Positions 10,569-22,567 of a DNA stretch of 64,000 nucleotides are shown here, piece after piece. The notes under the pieces are model-generated. The model was not told where the DNA came from. It did no database searches and worked only from the letters and a program-made list of their open reading frames with translations. Positions within the stretch are counted from its first letter, which is position 1, and every line of letters starts with the position of its first letter. The stretch is from positions 4,030,001 through 4,094,000 of the forward strand of contig NC_064678.1 in the NCBI RefSeq assembly GCF_023278565.1, read 5' to 3'. Source of the DNA: Colletotrichum lupini. Taxonomy: Eukaryota > Ascomycota > Sordariomycetes > Glomerellales > Glomerellaceae. The position numbers were made by a program, and so were the translations under genes.

Positions 10569-13490
10569 TTTGGGTTGTGGTGATGTGCTATGGTGAGGTT
10601 GATAGGTGTCTTGGGCGAGGGTAGAGGACTGTGGTGTGAGAGGAGAGTTGGGAAGAGGTATGAATCGCTGATGTTGGTGAGACTGGAGGAGCTTTGGTGG
10701 TTTAGGTGGGAAAAGTTATAAGATGTATGGGGAGTTGGTGTGAGTTGACGTGAGTAGGTGTGAGTGAGAGAAGGACGTCGTGAGGATCAGACATCGCGCC
10801 GCGCAGAGGGAGTCGGGCGCGGGGCGGGGTCGTGATAAGATAAGATTTCCGGGCAAGTCCGAAGACGCGGCGGGGTGAGGGTGGGGCGGGGCGGCCGGGT
10901 CGTCCGACTACAGTTGCTCGGACCCCGCTCGATGTCTTGTAGAGGATTATTAAAGACGTTCGTGAGCATGTAGGACGTAATTTGTCCAAGTGCCAAGTTT
11001 GTTTGGAGAAGAGTATCTCAGAGTACTTGAAAAGAGAAGAAGGGCAGTGTTCGGCAGCCTAGGCTTGGAGAGCGATTTCTGATGAACGAGAAGGGGTTAA
11101 TGGTGGGTAGGTAGATATAGGTTGCCGCTCAGAGAGCTTCGTGCTTAACAAGAGAGTCGGGAGTCATGATATAACCGACCGTGATGACCGTAGATGGGGC
11201 TGTGAGATTGACTTACATGTTAATGGGAACCTGGACGTGGTCTGGGTAGCAATGACAGTGTGGATTGCTATCCACCAGACGCGTGGTCCGTTGAATACAT
11301 GGTCGTATAGTACGCTGCCTAGTTACATCAACACTCATTGCAAGTTCCAAAATAGTCTAAGGCTATGAGGACCGGGGCCGTAAGGGTGTCGTGTCCACAG
11401 TCATCGTTGTAACGTCAGTCGGCGTACAAGGCTCCGGTCTGGTCTTTCACGACGTCCGTTTGCGCTCTACACGGCAGTAGAAACTGATGTACCTCGACCG
11501 TATCAGGTGAGTCCGCCTGGCTGCTGTCTCGTTCCTCTTTTGTTTTCGAGTCAAGTTTTCTGCCTCGAGTTTCGTGCTGCTGCTACGTCTTGAAAGAAAC
11601 CTGCCAAAGATCTGTTTTCCCGCAAACTCTTGAGGAAGACCGGTTTATAAGCACTGACTGAGCCGCACAACTTACATGCTGACATTAGTTTTAGAAGACA
11701 TCCTCAAGGAAGTCTGTTTGGATATCTACCTGTAATGTCAATATCGTTGGGGACACACATCTTGCGAGCAACCTCGCCAAGGCGGTACGCCCGCCACCTC
11801 TTTGGTTTTACTGTCAAGATCAACAGCCACAGGGTGGCCTTCCTTTGACTGAAGCAGATTCAGTTCGCGGAACACACCAGCTGAAGTCTGAGCTGTTGTT
11901 TCAGAGAGATCTCTTCAGGAGGATCTATCAACGAGTAGAGTGCTCGAGGACTATACTCGGCGGCATGAACGTACACACACACCCCTACAAGCTCCTTAGT
12001 AGTCGGCGGAAATTCAAACTTACATAAGAGATTACGGTCATTCCAGAAATGGGCTTCTTCTGTTTGGCACGGGCATCCGTGCTGGTTCCAGTTGACTCTC
12101 GCACGAGGTAGATAAGCCTCCGAAGGCCACTTCGGAAAGGATAATGGCGCTATCTGTTAGGATTATCCAGTATCATAGCGATTATGCCTTTCGGTTCATT
12201 GGGTTCTTTGGGTAGATCTTCCGTAGCCTTTGGGTATTCCATTGTGATGGACCTCATAGCGGAGACGGATGGGGGAATAAAGCGTATGCCCTTGAATGAT
12301 ATGTCAAATTTCGAGCACGGGGCGACGAAGGAATACTCTTGTCAGAGACCTTGAATAATATGCGCAAGTACGCCAACCACCCTTATGATAGCGCTTTCAC
12401 ATCGTTGATTTCTAAAAGTTGGTTGTGAGGCATTCTCCCGCAATTTATACTGATGTTGACCAATGAGCAATCATCTTCATTGAAATTGACCATTGTGCCG
12501 ACACCCCTCCAAGAAGGTCGCCGGATAGATGATAACTCTCAGATTTGCGAGCGGGCACGAGGCTACCACACTATCTAGCGGATTACCCAACGTTCATAAG
12601 TTTTGGCTATGACCTAAGAATTAGAACGAGGCCCCCTCGGACTTGGCTTTTTTTCCACAGCTCAACATGCTTTTCGGGTCGAGAAGATGGCTTTAGCTCC
12701 TCAGGGTGCCCAAATCAACAGGCGACAGAGACTACCGTGACAGACATCAAAACAGCAACTGATCCGCAAAACATATCTCAATAAGGTCAAGAGAGGCCAG
12801 TAGAGGCTGAAGCTGGGACAGCTCTGGGAAGTCACTGGCAGCACACTTGCCGTACTTCTAACACGATCGCGGACCATGTCGTGTTGCCGACATGTTGTGC
12901 GAAATGGATTCTGCTTCTCCAATACGGAAACTGGTGTCGTTGGGATTAGCATGTGTGCGTGGTACACCTCTTGTTTATGAGACAGGATCATCCAGCTTGA
13001 GCTGAGTTTGGAACAACTATGTACGACCTCGAGTCCTTGCCTCCAGCTTCAAGCCACTTGGTCACTTCAGAGACTTGAAGTCAAGAACATTAAAGCTGGG
13101 CGGACTACGCAATGGGACAAATATAGAAACCAAAGCATAATTCTGTATTTCAGAGTGAGATTGGAGACAATGCGGCCAGGAACTCGCAGCATCGTGATTC
13201 TTCTTACTGACTGTGTTAGAAACGCACTTTGCAATGTGAGAGCCAGAGGGCGCGGAGAAGGCTGTAATGGCGTTCTTCATGCCTGTAGGGTAATCTATAT
13301 TAATTAGGGAGACCCCCTTCGACCTCGTCTTCTCCTCAACTTCGAAGGGCGTCGAAGAGATCGGCCGCGCACATGGACTTGCGTTACCACGGTCCCTGAA
13401 TCGGCGAGATTTAGCTATAACCCAACTCTAGAGTATCGACAGGCACACGAATCTCCTGTGCACAGGCGCTTAATAGGCTCCTTACCTCTC

Positions 13491-13526
13491 TGTTTGCCTC
13501 TACTATGTTGTTTGCCTCTACTATGT
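13491..13526. repeat. Perfect 18-bp tandem duplication
   Basis: TGTTTGCCTCTACTATGT occurs twice in direct tandem (13491-13508 and 13509-13526) with no mismatch. It lies in non-coding sequence and is most simply a recent slippage or small duplication event. Confidence 0.85.
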
Positions 13527-14038
13527 TTTGGTAGTAATGCTACTTTCAGACAGACAGGGGGATAAGTTCTCTTCCTCAAAATCGCCGTGATCTTCATCGA
13601 CGTGGCTGGTCGTTCGCCAGGTTAAGACCTCTGGAAATAACCAACTCACAATCGCTACCAACATGTGTCCGCTGACTCTCACATCTATCCTTCCCAGTTC
13701 ACACAGATCGGTTGCGGTCTGAGGTTCTGGCTGACGTCCACATTACTACTCTCCACGTCTCAAATTACTGTGTGTCGAGAGATCTCGGCCGATGATCAGT
13801 ATCTAGGAAACCGACGGTCTGAAAGACGTCCGTGGCATTTCGTCTCCTTCCGGACTCAACTCTCTGCCGTCTCGAGGGGACTACACGTTTAAGCAGAGCT
13901 CCGGAAGGAGACGCACGGAAGGGACATAAAGTTCGGGCACGTTGAATATCTCCTATGTTGAAGCATCATCTTTTGGTCTCGCCTCAACCTGGAAGGCTTG
14001 TTCTTTCATCGTTGTGACAGACCAGCAGGCCAAGAGCT

Positions 14039-14521
14039 CTACAGCGTCAGTGACTCGAATCGTCTCCTTCCCTCAAGATACTCTCCTTCTAAATTATCTA
14101 TAAAGTATTCTGCAACTGTTCTGTCCCTGCTGTTCCTGCGTCCTCCTCTTGCTCTTGTTCCGCATGCGTATGGGCCTCTTATGGCTGTATCAATCCAAGT
14201 AAAATCTATGGAAGTTCCTGTGACTTGATCACCCCTCTTCGTATCGTCGAAACCTTTGATCGCGCGGGTGACCTCGCAGCGAGCTCGGCCAGCCGTAAAT
14301 TTCCGGCAGCCATCTGTCAATCTTTGACAACAGACACGGCCTGGCTGGTTCCCAATCTCCTGGGTGGGATCAACGGAGCTCAATACCAACAGCCTTACGG
14401 CCGTCCGCGATACATTGGGGATTCGGGAATCATCTGCCACGGAGCGCATGACAAACTCACTCTTCACATAGCCCCGGCCGGCAGTGTTCCTTATCACGGT
14501 AACCAGATGAAGCTCTAGCAT
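14039..14521 (-). CDS. Possible hypothetical protein, 160 codons
   Basis: An ATG-initiated single frame with a balanced amino-acid composition (no low complexity) lies in an otherwise gene-free region. No domain or motif is recognised. The opposite strand also carries moderately long frames over the same bases (for example 14225-14518), and ORFs of this size are expected by chance in a window this large. It is listed only because it starts with ATG and lacks the biased composition of the surrounding noise frames. Confidence 0.2.
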   Translation of the reverse strand: MLELHLVTVIRNTAGRGYVKSEFVMRSVADDSRIPNVSRTAVRLLVLSSVDPTQEIGNQPGRVCCQRLTDGCRKFTAGRARCEVTRAIKGFDDTKRGDQVTGTSIDFTWIDTAIRGPYACGTRARGGRRNSRDRTVAEYFIDNLEGEYLEGRRRFESLTL

Positions 14522-15372
14522 GCTCCTTCTAGCCTCCTCTTCTCAGCTAGTTCAACATTTCAAGACAAGAACTCCATCTGATCGCTGCGCAAGTCATCGA
14601 CGTGATTCCCAATGAGCTAAACGGTATCTCCATCCCGGAAAGGAAATACACAGAGGTAGGTGCAATAAACCAACGCCCGCGGCACTCGAGGATTCCCATG
14701 ATCCCCCGCGCCTCGGCATAGCCATCCCAGGCTTTCCCAAGAGTAGCAGACAGCCCAAAGAAACGACGGGGAAAAGCAAGCCGCCCCGTCGACAATAAAA
14801 AAACTCTCACAAACAAGCTTACTCCAAGACATGGGACCGGCTAAACCGCCAAACCCTAACTAAACAGGTCGCCGTCCATTCCCAACAAGGTTCAAACGGG
14901 ATGGGACTCCCGCGACTGGAGCTTCCAGCCAGCCCCCCAAAAGCATCAAGAAGCACAAGACGCCAAATGGCTCTTCAACCCCGGTAGTTGAGGGGGGGAA
15001 AAATTAACTACGAAAAATCCCGACTACAACAATCTAATTAACTCATCTCACCAAGCCGTGACAAGCCAAAAGCTTGTTCTGTCTCTAAACTACCACACAC
15101 ACACAGAGTTCAGAAGTCCAGACCAGGCACAGCCACCCATTGGCGGGGATACATTCCAAGATAGAGTTACGTGCGTAAAAAAATGCGCAAGAGCCGAACG
15201 TCGCCCATATCCCGGCGGCCCGGGAACAAAGAACTTTTGCTTCTTTTCGCGCGTAAAAAAAAAAAAAGCTATCATTTTTTTTTGGGTTATTATAGAGTGC
15301 AACTTTAATTTTCGCTGCTTCAGCCGGAGGTACCTATCCTACTTGATCAGCCACCCCGCGACGGCAGCGACC

Positions 15373-15618
15373 ATGGCCAACCCATGGACAGGGGAATTGA
15401 AACTAAAGAAGAAGGATATCCTTCAGCCCGTGACCACCTCTCCAGTAGTCTATTCGGTAGTCAGCAGTGCCCGAGTTTTTCTTCGTCTCAAACAACTAAG
15501 CTCCGTTTGGAGACCTATTTGGAAACTTTTTGAGCATAGCCGTAAGGCTAGTAAAAGTCTTTGTGTAATCACAGCCTTGAACCTACCGCAGTATCGGCGG
15601 CGCCAGAGCCCGGGGTGA
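15373..15618 (+). CDS. Possible short or truncated gene, 81 codons, strong start context
   Basis: The ATG sits in an excellent context (GCGACCATGGCC). The first fourteen residues, MANPWTGELKLKKK, are polar and basic, reminiscent of the N-terminus of SAP-like or Ish1-like fungal proteins. After about residue 17 the frame loses that character. A neighbouring frame (about 15463-15530) again looks coding-like, which would fit a decayed gene or an undetected intron. The family suggestion is from memory of similar N-termini and is weak. Confidence 0.25.
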   Translation: MANPWTGELKLKKKDILQPVTTSPVVYSVVSSARVFLRLKQLSSVWRPIWKLFEHSRKASKSLCVITALNLPQYRRRQSPG

Positions 15619-18600
15619 GATTTCCCGCCGTCGGTGAACTGGCTAAAGTAATGAGCATTCACTAAACTCTACGGACGAGAGTGAGGATGAACGAGCACAC
15701 GGCCGATGAGGCTTTCCCCGACACGGGCAAGCGCCAGTCCAATGCTCTCCTGCGACAAGCGTCAATGCGGCGGTGAGAAAAGGACATCGTGCAACGATCT
15801 TGCAGATCGGACAGCGGTGGTGGATCAGCCGACAGAAGCATGGCCGCCGTGGTCCTTCACCACCGAAACCACTTTTGAAGAAAATGTGCCGGGCTGGCAT
15901 CTGATCCAAACGAGGATGGTGTGATATCATCGCTTCACTTCTGCCATCCAGAGCCGATCTCAGGCCTCGAGATATCAACCGGCATCCTCATTGCTCGACT
16001 GTAACATGATAGGCTTCAACCAGTATCGGGTCTTGGACAAGAGCACCTATGACGCAATGGTTGTTCTTCGGCATTAAGGCAGAAGCTCCAGGCTGTGTTC
16101 GAGTCATGCCACAAAACGGATAGAGAACGGTCTCTCGGTTGGAAGTGGGTTGCCAGACGGTTCTCAACAAGTAGACGAATACTGCGTAAGGCCCATGACA
16201 GAAGTATCCGTGTGTCGTCACAACCAACCGCAGAAACGGCCTGTTTGTTGTGCTCGTAGAGCTTCCGCGGGACGCGACTAGGTATTGGGTTTGCTCGCCT
16301 GTCTTTCCGTACACTTCAGATCGAGCACTGTCTACAGATATGCATGGTTGTACGAGTTGATCGGGTAGGTAGTTCTGGCCGGGATTTGTCGGTGTTTGAA
16401 TTCAAGAGCGTAATCTGGTACTGACGTGCAACCAGGTAGAACGGAGAGTTAGTCGCCGGTGGGGTCACTGGGGTGAAGATGCACCTGCGAAAGTTATTTC
16501 CGGAAGACCCCTGACTGTCGGTGCCAGGGAGCCAGGGAGCCTAGGACTGTTGGTAATGAAACGTGGGGACTTCTGAGTAGAGCAGCAAAATCTTCGACAC
16601 ATCTGTGAGTGTCTACTGAGTACTGCGTATGTAGGTATTCAGCTTCCACCCGGTTGACCTAGTTTTAAGTTGTGCCACCGGGCGGGTTGAGCATTGACCA
16701 GTGGGAACGATCCCCCACCCCGAGCGGATTTGGTGATCTTGTCTGGGGATAGGCCCGCCAACGAGAAAGTGGACAAGACTATGCAAGAATGGAGACGGTG
16801 ATCTGCGTTTCGAAGGTGATTGTAGGTAAGGCCATGAACAGAAGCGCCTCCAAACGGTTGAGACTTTGCACCATGTCCTAGTAATGAGTCGTGACTGGAA
16901 CTCTCGGGCGTTCCAGAACCCTTGCTTCTCGACCATTTTTGCTCCTTAGGGGTCAGGCTAGCTTGCCTGCGTGATGGCATTTTCTTTGCTTGTAAGTGAG
17001 TGTACATGCTGGGCTGAATAGAATTAAGATATCGAGTCAAGTCGTATGGCGCGTAGCAACTGGTATGCTTAATGATCCACAGAGATGCGATATGTCCAAG
17101 GTTCTCTTAGTCCCAGAAAACTGGGTTGACGTGCTCTGACAGTTTCGTCAATTGTGTCCACGCAAATGTCTGAAGCTGTCCATTGGCTGGTGCCTTGACC
17201 CCAAACGTGTTCTATTAGGCTGAGGTGTCCGGGGCATCAGCCTTCTTGGTCCTCAGCTGGGTTACATCATGGACTGAAAGCCCTACAAAAGTTCAGGTAT
17301 ACGTGAGCAGTAACTTGGGACGAACAAGGCCATCCCGGGAGCGCTTCGGGGCGGTAGGCTTTCGTGGTCTTAGGCCTCGTGGGTATCAGTCTGTGAGGGG
17401 CCGGTGTAGTAGGATCGCTCGATGTATCTGATGTCCGGTCTCTTCTTGTCTGGGGTGAGAGTTCATTACGTCTTTTGCGAGCTGTAGCCTTCGTAGTCTT
17501 AGAAAGAGTGATACCGTCCAAAGAAAGTCTGTTTGACCGAGCCGTGTATGTAAATGTTTGCTGGCGGAGCACTGTGCAGCAATCGGGCCCGTCTCATCTA
17601 AACAATGGCGTGTTTCTCGCATCTGGAGCGGCCAGTGTGGCGTCGAGAGCGTCCGTGGCCACCTGGCAAGGGAAGCTACATGATTATCGAACTGCACCCT
17701 TCATTGAGGTATTGGTCTGACTGATCAGTCTCAATATCAGGCGGGATGCCAGGCGTAGTTTTACGACCTGCGTCTTGCAGTCTTGCAGAGGGCTAGCACA
17801 CGCGCTCGCAGCCCACAATTCGGCAAAGTTGTCTCAGATGTGTGAGGACACGGAGAAAGACCGAGTTCGTCGTATGGCTATCCGTTATTGTACAATATAA
17901 AGCGCGTCGCTCGGGAGGGCAGAGACAGCTGGCACATGGACGGGTACCGGCTGCAGAGGGTGCAAGACAAGTGGTTGTTCTAGCGATTCTCGAAGGCAGC
18001 TGTGCATCGTTGTGACATGAATAGCGGTCGAGCTAAGGCAAGCTGGTCTCAGAGTCCATGCGACCGTGCGGTATTGCGCCCGGCTGGCCGCTTGGTCTCA
18101 CATTCATCAGACGATGCTGGGATTCCCGGCGGAAGGTTGAGACTGTAGGTACGACACGGGCGAGTCGCAAGTGAGCGAAGCATACTTGTTGCGCCGTGTT
18201 CGTGTGCGTGTATCGGTATTTGTAGCCAATGGAGGGAGAGTACTTGAAGATTGGGGCGGATTGTCTCGACTCCAGGCCGACCGAGAGGCAGATGATGTTT
18301 GACGCGAATATCCGTACTTTTGTCTTGTACGGATTGGTGATGGTTGTGTGCAAGTCCAGGCAGGTTGACTTGTGTAAGAGGAGAGAGCCTCACCCTTGAT
18401 GACAGAGTACTTACCCTGCGGATAGACGTAAGGTAAGGTATTGTGCACAGTGTGTCGAGATGATGAGTCGTGAAGGTACCTTGATCCACACGGTCTTCCT
18501 TTCGCTGATTTGCTGCATCGTCTCCGTTCCGTCTGTTTTGGGTCTTCCACGGTACGTACCTGTCTGGACTGAGGTGGAGCGACAAGTAGAGTGGGTCTCT

Positions 18601-19430
18601 GGGAGCATGGGTACCTGCGCACGGTGCAGGCGCTAGAAAGATGACAGATAAACCAGTCAAGAAGCTCCAATGCGACCCACCTGATTAAAGTGGATCCCTG
18701 TCGCTCTCCCTTGAATGGCTGGCAAGACCGCAAAGCGCAGTATGGGCAGGCGCGATGAGTGCCTCTTAAACACGACGACCGTTTGAAGCTACCTTACCTT
18801 CGCACTTTGGTGAAGCCATTGACAGTCCGGCCAGATTCTTCGCATCACCTGCTGTGCTACTCCTGCTGTGCCCACCTATCATAGGCGAGCTACGTGGGAG
18901 CACCAAGTCATGAATGAAGCGTAAGTGTCCATGACTGATTCGGGTGGTCCATAGTAGCTACGTTACACCTAATGACTGTACGGAGTAGTGTACTGAAGTG
19001 ATCCGTACAAGCTCACGACGCTGTGTTCGTAGATATCCCGGTATCCCGTGCGCTGCGAGACAGGAGGGACGTTGGCCCGCGCAATGGTTCGAGTCCCCAC
19101 ATACCCGAAAATGAGGACGCGACACTGCAACTGCGACTTCACGTCAAGGTGGTTGAAGGTTGTCCTTGGATCCCGACTCCCGACCGGCGACAAGCCTTTG
19201 TGGGTGGAAAGGGGACAGGGACCTGGATAGGAGTGGAAACTTCCATTGAAAGAGAAGTGGCCAGTGCGGTCCAGTGGGCTCGCTTAGCACTGGACCAGGG
19301 ATCTGGGCCACAAGGCTCCCTGTCTTGCCTTCTTGATCGGGGCTAGATCCGAGTACGTACTTGTTGCTTTCCGTTAGGGGCGGCAACCAGGATGGACAGG
19401 CCTTTCCCCTCCTCTCTTGCCTGCACATGG

Positions 19431-19439
19431 TACGGAGTA
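19431..19439. repeat. Dispersed motif TACGGAGTA / TACTCCGTA (one of seven exact copies)
   Basis: This 9-mer, counted on both strands, occurs exactly at 2799-2807, 4566-4574, 18979-18987, 19431-19439, 19977-19985, 50566-50574 and 61034-61042. One-base variants occur near 3744, 4785, 20189, 30492, 41072, 46088, 46145 and 54853. Every exact copy is outside the supported coding sequences. By chance about half a copy would be expected in 64 kb on two strands. Its role is unknown: it could be a short dispersed repeat or a transcription-factor site. Confidence 0.6.
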
Positions 19440-19844
19440 CTGCGTAGATACCGGTATCACGATCTCACATTATACCTGCCGTCTTGTTGAAGACAAAAAG
19501 TCTAGTCTATGATATACGTACAATAGTTGCCTCTGTCTTTGCGTTGCATGAGATGGAAGCAGACACGGCGGGACGGGTTCTTCCCAAACACCGGAGGGGA
19601 CGATCCTCAAAGGTCTTAGGTCTTTAGTCATCAAGGGACAGACAGGCAAATCGGCGCTCGTTCCTTCCTTGGCCCGTCATCCAATCTCCTCCAAAGGGCA
19701 CCAAAGCTGCCCTCGTGCGTTTTGACTCAGCCGTCAGACCCAGATCACTGGGTGTCGTCCGTCGGTACTGCACCGTTTTCCCACGGTTTTGGGCCTTTGG
19801 CGCGCCTCCGACCCAGCATCTGCACGCTTTTCAATCCTTCCAGG

Positions 19845-19860
19845 CCCCCCCCCCCCCCCC
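19845..19860. repeat. Homopolymer C16
   Basis: Sixteen consecutive C residues lie in a C/T-rich stretch about 1.9 kb upstream of the gene at 21733. Tracts like this are unstable, and their exact length in an assembly is unreliable. Confidence 0.8.
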
Positions 19861-21732
19861 TCTCATTTTCTTTTTTCAAACCGCGTCCACGTTACCGGGT
19901 GCTCTGTACGAATACTTGCTACGCGCACTCAATTATATATCCGTTCGAAACCCTCCCACTCGCAAAGTGCAAGCCATACTCCGTACCGTCACTGGAAATC
20001 TTCGCAAACGGCTGACAATCTTAAGGCTCAAATAGAAAATAGATTGACTTCCCGAGTTCCGTTTCTTCCTCTCGGCCCTACAACCATCACCAGGAATCCT
20101 CCGGTTTCAACTCCCGCATTACTCTGACCCACCCGGCCCGGATCTCACCGGTTGCTTGACTTTCCATTGCCTGTGTATGCGTACGAAGTACTCCATAGCG
20201 TACGCAGTATCCCTAGTACCCCTTCCGACCAGCAAGCAAGGACAGGCTTGGAACACACATACCACAGCACACCTCACACAACGAACCAGGCAACGGTCGC
20301 CGATCGAGTCTCTACTTGTCATCCTCGCTGACCCTCCCGGACGCTGGCTGTCCCTGCAGAAAAGAGACAGGGCCCATAGAGAGCCCCCAAACCAAGAATT
20401 AAGATCCCCATCTAGCTCCCTCGACCCCTAGAATTTCTTCGGTCGAATCCCTTCAACAGGTCTAGCTCTTGTCGGCCTTCACCAGAGCTGACGCGCTTCC
20501 CATTGCCTCGCCTCACTTTCAGGCCATTGGTATTCCTAGGTATTTCGTCGCTCCTAACACCCAGAACAACATCTTTCGGCTTGCCCATCTTGACCCTTCT
20601 CCGCCTCCGCCCCTTTCTTACCCAACTGGAGCTATCCGTACGGATAGGTACCCGAACGCACCTTCGCCTCATACTCAACATCACCTCACTCTCAACATCG
20701 AAATTTCAGTTCAGCTCAACAACCACCAAGCAAACCCTCCCGAAACGCTGTAGCTACGCTCACTCGTCCCCCCTTATCCTCTTCTCCGGCTGTCACACGG
20801 CACGAAGAGGAGCATCAGTCCCAGGGTGGTGCCGCCAGCCAACCTCTAGCTTCGCCTTTGTGCAACCATTCTCCTTGTCCCTCCACTGTCTCCAGAGAAA
20901 CTTGGCCGCGCTAGCTCGCTAGTAGTGCCGGCCATACGGTACGGATACTGCTAGGCCAGATACTGGCTACCGGTACTGGTTCTGGTACAGGGACGGGTTC
21001 CATACATACCGCATCTTTTGCAACCCAAGGAAAGGACCATATGTGTATTGCGCCCGCCCACGCGCCGTACGCCTCGTCCTGCAACTCTCTTCGACTCCGT
21101 TTACATCCAAATTCATCGTCCCCTTCGAGCCCAGTCACCACAGCTACACTACTTTAGCTAGCATCCTCTGTGACGCTACGCCAAAACAACTAGTCTCCTC
21201 CGTCTTCCTCGTCCTCCTGCCCTCTAGCCATCCCTCAGTTGGAAACCGTCTCTCCTAATCTAGATCAACTTCTCTTCTCCCATTCCACGTCCCCTACCGC
21301 TCATTCATCCTCACTCGTCCTCCTGTCTCTACCAGCAGAGAGACGCACTCTGCTTTCTATCCTGGCATATTCTGCTCGTTACGAACATCTCTAAACAACC
21401 AAAATCGGATATACGACACACATACCCAAACACATGGCAGCATTCCCTCTTGGTCAACGTCCCAGCCACGCTCAATTTTCCTGCACGCTCTCAGAGTTGG
21501 ACCAACGTCATTCTTGCTGCTAGCACTCACTACCAAGTATCGGGAGTAATCACTCCAGGGCCTTTTGTGGCCGCCACGGCGCCTCTTCGCCCAGTCCCTA
21601 GCGCCGTTGCGGATGCCTTCATAATAGCAGCCCGCCCTCCCCAGAGCAAGCTTCAGCCCTTGCTGTGCTCTCGTCAACACATACCTAGGGCAAATCCATC
21701 TGTCGCCAGCCTCCGCTCAAACGTGAGGAAGG

Positions 21733-22567
21733 ATGTTTGACCACTTTGCATTAGGAACCCAGATCCGCTCAGGTGCGAACGGTTCTAGCGAGGAGCCATC
21801 TCTCTCTCCTAAACAACGCTCACGAGAATTACCGAACCCGACTAAAGGACTCTTGTCCCCCCCCGGCATCATCTCCGGCTCTTCTTGATACACTACCACT
21901 TCCACCACAACCCGTGGACAACCTTGCCCGCGAGCTCAGCAAACAGACTCTGATTCCAGAATTTCGACAACGAAATCCGCTGGCGACGTCGGCGATAGAG
22001 TCCTCGTCACTGGTCACCGATTTATCGATGGTCGATCTAGAGGTGGACGACGATTGCGATATGAACTTTGCTACAGACGATATCAAGGAGCACCAGCCAG
22101 TGGCCGATTGGAAGAGAGCTCGGCGTCAGCGTTACAGCCGCTTTGTCAACAATCCAACCAATGCCCGCCACATAGAGGCACATATCAAGGACATGGTCTC
22201 GGGAGAGTTGCAGTGCAACGTTCGTCCATCTGCAGCAATGTCTTCTTTGCCAGCAGCTGTTCCTGTATATCCTCATCTTCCCAGCATTGATGCCGACGGC
22301 TATCCCGAGATCGATCCAGCCTTGACACAACCCGAAGTGGACGAAGGCTTTTGCGATCAAGACGAGGAATATGCTCTCATGCAGAAAGCATTAGCTGCCG
22401 ACAGAGAAAGGCTGTTGGGAAAGTCGGGGGGCATGCGGAATTACGGATCTTTACGATTCAGAGGATCGGCAGAGACGGCGCTCCGTTGCCAGAACGTTGT
22501 CAGACAACGACCAAGGATGCGACGAAGAAAAGGACCGGGACCAACCATTGATCCTCGACCAAGCTGA
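21733..22567 (+). pseudogene. Hypothetical protein gene with an apparent frameshift at a C8 tract
   Basis: Two overlapping frames form one protein-like sequence. The first runs from the ATG at 21733 (MFDHFALGTQIRSG...) to the C8 tract at 21857-21864 and stops shortly after. The second, out of phase by one base, has no ATG of its own near this point and continues to the TGA at 22565-22567. Reading one C fewer would join them into about 277 residues. The product is hydrophilic, with an acidic middle (a DLEVDDDCD stretch), a region rich in Arg and Lys, and a basic C-terminus (RPRMRRRKG), and no transmembrane segment. No intron with GT..AG and a reasonable length bridges the shift. This may be an assembly error in a homopolymer rather than a true pseudogene. 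I do not recognise the family; a nuclear or regulatory role would be a guess. Confidence 0.5.

Larger units (their letters stand above)
10569..21732. other. Gene-poor region of about 11 kb
   Basis: No frame gives a recognisable domain. Composition is mixed, without long AT-rich RIP blocks. The section 10.6-11.0 kb is probably the promoter of the dehydrogenase. The section 19.7-21.7 kb is pyrimidine-rich and resembles a promoter and 5' leader for the gene starting at 21733. Notable contents are an 18-bp tandem duplication (13491-13526), a C16 tract (19845-19860), three exact TACGGAGTA/TACTCCGTA motifs (18979, 19431, 19977), and a few ORFs listed separately at low confidence. Confidence 0.5.

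Noticed and set aside
17215..17572. A possible minus-strand two-exon gene end (exons 17326-17572 and 17215-17282)
   Set aside because: Phases join without a stop and both parts look coding-like, but the implied intron is only 43 nt, the upstream frame is closed by a TGA at 17594, and no start codon or family could be found.
18049..18733. Two overlapping minus-strand frames of 203 and 208 codons
   Set aside because: They overlap in different phases with equal quality, lack motifs, and match the number of such frames expected by chance.
19050..19115. A B-box-like sequence GGTTCGAGTCCCCAC suggesting a tRNA
   Set aside because: No acceptor, D or anticodon stems can be formed around it, and the T stem itself does not pair.
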